Source: TMP-24 sp964600685 (lineage in GTDB: Bacteria; Pseudomonadota; Alphaproteobacteria; Rhodobacterales; Rhodobacteraceae). From it: a stretch of DNA of 11,827 nt. Of the stretch, positions 8,323 to 11,827 are shown piece by piece. Where the stretch lies: positions 1-11,827 of the forward strand of contig CAZRKU010000099.1 of NCBI GenBank assembly GCA_964600685.1, given 5' to 3'. Numbering within the stretch: position 1 is the first letter of the stretch; each line of letters opens with the position of its first letter. Made by a program: the position numbers and the translations under genes. A model generated the notes under the pieces. The model saw nothing but the letters and a program-made list of their open reading frames with translations, did no database searches and was not told the origin of the DNA.

Positions 8323-9870
8323 CTACCAGACGCCGTTTCCGGCCTGCATCCGCGTGCGCGGAAGGATGATGTTGTAACCGGCCCGGATCGCCGCATCGAC
8401 GTCTTCACCGATATGGCGCGGATAGTGTTCCGCCAGGATCTTGCGCACCCTGTCGCGCGCCACCTCGCGGCTGTCCCGCGCGCCAGCGTCCTGCCATTCG
8501 CTGATGCTGCGCCGGTCGGCGATTTCGGGATAGAGGTAGTCGGTCTTCATCCGCGCAAAGGTCTGCGGATGGCCGAGGTAATGGCCCGCGCCCATCACCG
8601 TGTCACGGATCACCTCGAAGTTCAGCGTGTCCGCGCTGACCTCGATCCCCTTCACCGTGCGCAGGATCGCGCCCAGAAGGTCGTTGTCGATCACATAGCC
8701 CTCGAAGCTGGTGCCCATGAGCGAGCCTTGCATGCCGGCGCATTCATGGATCATCGTCGCACCCGCCTGCGCAGCGAGCGAGATCGTATAGCCCTTTTCG
8801 CCGCCGCTTTGCGCGTCCGGCAGCTTGCTGTCGGTCATGCCCGCTGGAACCGAATTCGGCAGGTCGTAGAAGTTCGCCATCTGGGCACAGGCGGCGGACA
8901 AGAGCGCCTGCTCGCCCGATCCGCCCGACATGGCGCCGGTTCGCAGATCCGACACGAAAGGCCAGGCGGCGAAGATGCCGCGGCACTCAGGGTCGATGAT
9001 GTGACACAGGACCAGTCCCGCCAGCACCTCGGCGCAGGCCTGCGCCACCGCCCCGGCCAAGGCGGCGGGCGCCGTCGCCCCGGCCTGACCGGCAGAGACC
9101 AGGAGGATCGGCATCCCGGCCAGAATGGCGGCCTCCAGCGCATCGCAGCTTTCGGTGGCAAAGCGCATCGGCGGCACCACATGGCAGCAGACGGCGGTGC
9201 AGAACGGGCGGTCGCGGTGGCGGCCTTCGCCACCTGCCACCGCATCCAGCATCGGCTGCACCGCGCGGACCGAGGCGCTGTCGGTATAGCTGACAGCGAT
9301 GGATTTCGTGGTGCCCGACAGGCAGGCATAGGTGGTGTTCATGTCAAGATCGAGGATGGTCTTGGCATCCCGCGCCACGATCGACCGGTGATACCAGTGG
9401 ATATTGTCCAGCCGGTCCACCAGCCGCGCAATGTCGTAAAGGTCGGCGACCGTGCTTTCGCGGTAGCGGCCGGTCTCGAAATCCATGATCGTCGGTGCCG
9501 CCCCGCCGGTGCCGGTATGCACCCGCCGCCCGCCGATCTCGATGTCATGCATCGGGTCGATACCGTGCAGGGTGAACTTGCGGCGGGTGCGCGCGATCAC
9601 GTCCTCGACCAGCGCGCGGGGAAAGCGCAAGCGGCCATCGCCATCCACCCGGCAGCCCGCCCCCACCGCCCGCGCCTCAAGGCTGGGGGTCAGTTGCGAC
9701 AGGCCAAGGTCCTCCAGCAGCCGCAGCACCAGCTCGTGAATCTGCAGGACCTCGGCATCGGTCAGGGGCTTGTAGCGGCCACCGACCATGCCCGCCGGCA
9801 CCGGCGAGGGCGGCAGGGCGGCTTCGACGCGGTTGCGCCGGCCGGCACGGCGCGGGAAAAGTTCGGACAT
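8323..9870 (-). CDS. MttB-family (COG5598) methyltransferase without pyrrolysine
   Basis: This 515-residue protein belongs to the trimethylamine methyltransferase superfamily, TIM-barrel enzymes that move a methyl group from a quaternary or tertiary amine to a corrinoid protein. Family blocks include the N-terminal PLTDAEVLQIHELVLRLLEDLG (about 36-57 region), SGGSGEQALLSAACAQMA (about 312-329) and GMTDSKLPDAQSGGEK (about 344-359), followed by TMIHECAGMQGSLMG. The frame has no internal TAG, so it lacks the pyrrolysine of the archaeal trimethylamine enzyme. Relatives without that residue include the glycine betaine enzyme MtgB. The ATG at 9870 is preferred; an in-frame GTG at 9900 would add 10 residues and has AGGA 12 nt upstream. 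The gene ends in TAG, 9 bp before and in frame with the flavoenzyme gene. No corrinoid partner is in the window. Confidence 0.87.
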   Translation of the reverse strand: MSELFPRRAGRRNRVEAALPPSPVPAGMVGGRYKPLTDAEVLQIHELVLRLLEDLGLSQLTPSLEARAVGAGCRVDGDGRLRFPRALVEDVIARTRRKFTLHGIDPMHDIEIGGRRVHTGTGGAAPTIMDFETGRYRESTVADLYDIARLVDRLDNIHWYHRSIVARDAKTILDLDMNTTYACLSGTTKSIAVSYTDSASVRAVQPMLDAVAGGEGRHRDRPFCTAVCCHVVPPMRFATESCDALEAAILAGMPILLVSAGQAGATAPAALAGAVAQACAEVLAGLVLCHIIDPECRGIFAAWPFVSDLRTGAMSGGSGEQALLSAACAQMANFYDLPNSVPAGMTDSKLPDAQSGGEKGYTISLAAQAGATMIHECAGMQGSLMGTSFEGYVIDNDLLGAILRTVKGIEVSADTLNFEVIRDTVMGAGHYLGHPQTFARMKTDYLYPEIADRRSISEWQDAGARDSREVARDRVRKILAEHYPRHIGEDVDAAIRAGYNIILPRTRMQAGNGVW

Positions 9871-9876
9871 GGCGGA

Positions 9877-9897
9877 GCCCCAAGATTGCTTCGGGGC
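9877..9897 (-). promoter_or_regulatory. Hairpin over the ribosome binding region of the methyltransferase gene
   Basis: Read on the - strand, GCCCC(G)AAG and CTTGGGGC pair into an 8-bp stem with one bulged G and the tetraloop CAAT. The 3' arm's GGGG (9878-9881) is the only Shine-Dalgarno-like run before the ATG at 9870, 7 nt away, so the stem would hide it. If translation instead starts at the GTG at 9900, the hairpin lies in the first codons. No T-tract follows, so it is not a terminator for lysR. Confidence 0.4.
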
Positions 9898-9931
9898 CAC
9901 CTAGCGCCGCTTTCCTGCGTCGCTCAAACGA

Positions 9932-10882
9932 TCATTCCGAATGTCTCGCATTCCTCTGAGTCATGCGAATGTCACCTTGCCCTTCGGCTTCCGCTTTGAT
10001 CCATTCCAGAAAAGCCATGACCCCCGGCGTATGATCGGCTCCTTTGGATGTGCAGAGGTAATAGCCATCGCGCGTTTCCACCACCCGGTCCACCGGGCAG
10101 ACGAGCCGCCCCTCGGTCAGGATCGGATCGGTGACATAGCTCCAACCCAGGGCCACGCCATGGCCCGCCTCCGCCGCCTGCAACACCAGCGGATAGGCGT
10201 TGAACCGCAACCCGCGCCGCACCGGCTGACCGTTGACCCCTTGCCGCAGGAGCCAGGTCCGCCAGTCCACGCCGCCGAAGGTGGGCTTGCCGTATTCCAG
10301 ATGCAGCAGCGTCTGGTCCAGCAGATCCTCGGCCCGGCGCAATTCCGGATGGTCGCGCAGGTAGCCCGGGCTGCACACTGGATAGACCCGCTCGCCGAAC
10401 AGAAGCCGCGCCTCCAGCCCCTCCCACTGGCCCGCCCCGAACAGGAAGGCCACATCCACCTCGCCCGTGCCCGGCAGCACCGGCTGGTCGGTCGCCAGCA
10501 CCCGCAGGTCGATCTCGGGCTGCAGCGCGCCGAAGCGTTCCAGCCGCGGCATCAGCCAGAACCAGGCAAAGGCGACCGAGGCGCAGACTGTGATCTGCGG
10601 CGCCTTCGCCGCCGCGCCGAGTGCGGCAAGGCAAGCACCGATCTCATCCAGCCCGCGCGTCACCGACTCGAACAGGCGCTGCCCTTCTGCCGTCAACTCT
10701 ATGGCGCGATGCCGGCGGTGAAACAGGCGCAGGCCCAGCTCCTCCTCGAGCGCCTTGATCTGCCGGCTGACCGCGCTTTGGGTGAGGCACAACTCAGCCG
10801 CAGCAAGCGTGAAGCTGCGATGACGCGCGACCGCCTCGAAGCTGCGGAACAGATCCAGCGGCGGGAGCCGATACTTTCTCAC
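9932..10882 (-). CDS. LysR-family transcriptional regulator (GcvA-like)
   Basis: This 316-residue regulator has the N-terminal winged helix-turn-helix of the LysR family at about 8-67 (FEAVARHRSFTLAAAELCLT followed by QSAVSRQIKALEEELGLRLF), a linker helix, and a periplasmic-binding-protein-like effector domain from about 95 to 300. The start is the GTG at 10882, supported by AAGGA with a 5-nt spacer and by the usual RLPPLDLFRSFEAVA opening. Within the family the closest feel is the GcvA/AmpR-like group (LPPLDLFRSFEAVARH). It is transcribed in the same direction as the methyltransferase gene, about 60 bp ahead of it, rather than divergently as is common for LysR genes. It probably controls the operon in response to the amine substrate or a product; this is inferred from position. 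No clear T-N11-A operator was identified. Confidence 0.92.
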   Translation of the reverse strand: MRKYRLPPLDLFRSFEAVARHRSFTLAAAELCLTQSAVSRQIKALEEELGLRLFHRRHRAIELTAEGQRLFESVTRGLDEIGACLAALGAAAKAPQITVCASVAFAWFWLMPRLERFGALQPEIDLRVLATDQPVLPGTGEVDVAFLFGAGQWEGLEARLLFGERVYPVCSPGYLRDHPELRRAEDLLDQTLLHLEYGKPTFGGVDWRTWLLRQGVNGQPVRRGLRFNAYPLVLQAAEAGHGVALGWSYVTDPILTEGRLVCPVDRVVETRDGYYLCTSKGADHTPGVMAFLEWIKAEAEGQGDIRMTQRNARHSE

Positions 10883-10921
10883 GATCGTCCTTTCGTCGCC
10901 TGTGCCTGACCCGACAATGAG

Positions 10922-10935
10922 GGCGGCGCGTGGTC
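10922..10935 (+). repeat. 14-bp direct repeat, right copy
   Basis: Exact second copy of GGCGGCGCGTGGTC (first copy at 3669-3682), same orientation, just upstream of lysR. Together the copies bracket about 7.2 kb. See the left copy for caveats. Confidence 0.4.
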
Positions 10936-10981
10936 CATGAAAGACGTTTTACCAGAAGCGAACCGGCGTTGCCTTGGGTGA

Positions 10982-11263
10982 ACCTACAAGAATCCGCTTT
11001 TCGCTGCCCGCTCGGAGCATCCTGCGGACATCTCGGGCGACTGGCCCCCCATCTGGAGGACGAGACACACGATCACGGACTATTTCAGCTCGAACGTTCT
11101 CCTGAAGGCGATGCAGGGGCTGTCGTGCCGTGGTCGAATGTCTGTTCTCGCTGAAATCTTCGCCAACCTTGCGGCCCAGCATCAGTCCGCTCCCCGCCCT
11201 CTCCGACATTTTGGCGCGGACTCTCTGGCTCCACTCATTCCGCTGGACTTCCACTGCAAATGA
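10982..11263 (+). other. Possible short or decayed reading frame
   Basis: A 93-codon + strand frame runs from just after a TGA (10979-10981) to TGA at 11261-11263. It reads protein-like (for example DWPPIWRTRHTITDYF and RMSVLAEIFANLAAQHQ) but has no start codon near its beginning; the first ATG at 11111 would leave 50 residues. I do not recognise the family. It may be the tail of a truncated gene or chance in GC-rich DNA. An overlapping - strand frame (10949-11254) is an alternative that I find less convincing. Confidence 0.25.
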
Positions 11264-11481
11264 AGCGTTGCTGAGTTGAGGCCGACGCGCCGGTCAGCGC
11301 CCGAGTCTCCGCCCGGATGTCCGGGCTCCTGTCGGTAGCAGGGCCACGGTGGCGCCTGCGATCAGAGGGGAGACTCCGATGGCGAGCACGAACAACACAC
11401 CCGATTCCACTGGCGCGGCGGCTGATGCACATGAAGGGAAGACCGCCGCGGTGCCGCGGTCGCAGCCGAACAGGAAGCCCA
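11264..11481. other. Spacer before the recombinase relic
   Basis: About 220 bp without a recognised gene. A + strand ATG at 11381 preceded by GAGGGGAG opens a frame that runs into the recombinase remnant, but its first 33 or so residues match nothing I know. A - strand frame here (ending at 11294) contains one hydrophobic stretch that could be a membrane segment; neither can be supported. Confidence 0.3.
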
Positions 11482-11827
11482 GGGTCAAGACGCCTGGCCT
11501 CCGGTCGAAAAGACGGATTGCGCCGTCTGGTCGGATCAGCGGCGGCACGCCCTTCGATCGCGGGCACATCCACTATCTGCTGACGAACCCGATCTTCGTC
11601 GGCCGCATCCGGCATCGGATGCGCCTCAACCGCTCGACCGGAAGCTCATTGCCAACATCGCGACTGCCCTATCCTGGCTGGACCGGATCAGGGCCGGCAA
11701 GACGTATGCGGAGATCGCCGTAGAAGATGGTGTCCCGAAGTACCGGGTGCAGCAAGCAATCAGCTACGCCTTCCTCGCGCCCGACATTGTGCGGTTGATC
11801 TTGAAGGGTGGGCAACCCTTCGGGCTA
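11482..11827 (+). pseudogene. Large serine recombinase, decayed and truncated
   Basis: From about 11490 the + strand encodes TPGLRSKRR, then SGGTPFDRGHIHYLLTNPIF and VGRIRH: the recombinase domain that follows the catalytic domain in large serine site-specific recombinases of phages and integrative elements. After 11615 the match moves to another frame (LDRKLIANIATALSWLDRI from 11633, then AEIAVEDGVPKYRVQQAISY and AFLAPDIVRLILKGGQP), which is the typical C-terminal end of the alphaproteobacterial members. The catalytic resolvase domain with its serine is missing upstream, the zinc-ribbon and coiled-coil middle is deleted, and the two remaining parts are out of frame. The end runs off the window. 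It cannot act as a recombinase, but it marks a former mobile element beside the methyltransferase operon. Confidence 0.8.

Noticed and set aside
8323..9870. Pyrrolysine inside the MttB-type protein
   Set aside because: There is no internal in-frame TAG; the only TAG is the terminal stop.
7801..9999. 732-residue + strand frame opposite the methyltransferase and flavoenzyme genes
   Set aside because: Composition is arginine/histidine/alanine-rich and motif-free, while the opposite strand encodes two recognisable enzymes across the whole span.
10949..11254. 101-residue - strand frame upstream of lysR
   Set aside because: No recognisable motif, no good ribosome binding site noticed, and it overlaps an equally open + strand frame; coding on either strand is unproven.
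11294..11569. 91-residue - strand frame with one hydrophobic stretch
   Set aside because: It lies partly opposite the recognisable recombinase remnant, and a single hydrophobic stretch in GC-rich mirror DNA is weak evidence.

Overview
The window looks like a chromosomal segment of a GC-rich alphaproteobacterium, most likely a member of the Rhodobacterales. The reasons are the strongly GC-biased third codon positions, the tight operons, and a gene order (transporter permease, ATPase, short-chain sorbitol dehydrogenase, long-chain mannitol dehydrogenase) that matches the smo/mtl polyol operon known from Rhodobacter sphaeroides. This is judged from recognised protein motifs, not from a database search.

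Positions 1-3622 (+ strand) are the distal part of a polyol uptake and oxidation operon: the end of an inner-membrane permease (smoG-like), its ATPase (smoK), an NAD-dependent sorbitol dehydrogenase (smoS) and a mannitol-2-dehydrogenase-type enzyme (mtlK). The genes overlap or nearly touch and are presumably translated from one message. Imported sorbitol and mannitol would both be oxidised to fructose. The xylB-type kinase gene that I recall following mtlK in R. sphaeroides is not here.

Positions 3623-4740 are a graveyard. There is about 220 bp with no gene, then the 3' end of an IS3-family insertion sequence. Joined to it is a broken fragment of a repetitive RTX-type calcium-binding protein: seven units of about 28 residues, then a one-base frameshift. 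A strong + strand terminator hairpin lies inside the transposase remnant and probably ends transcripts from the polyol operon.

Positions 4741-10882 (- strand) hold a second operon, transcribed lysR, then an MttB-family methyltransferase gene, then a dimethylglycine-dehydrogenase-like FAD/GcvT gene, then a medium-chain dehydrogenase/reductase gene. The set points to breakdown of an N-methylated amine or betaine: a methyltransferase paired with an oxidative demethylase that can pass one-carbon units to tetrahydrofolate, plus an oxidoreductase and a likely regulator. The substrate is not known. No corrinoid protein is encoded here, although characterised MttB enzymes need one. The methyltransferase gene is the only one of the eight genes with a visible stop to end in TAG, and that TAG is in frame with the next gene.

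Positions 10883-11827 contain about 600 bp with no convincing gene, apart from a possible short reading frame, and then a decayed large serine recombinase. The methylamine-type operon thus sits between two mobile-element relics, and a 14-bp direct repeat brackets it (3669-3682 and 10922-10935). It may be an acquired island placed just downstream of the polyol operon.
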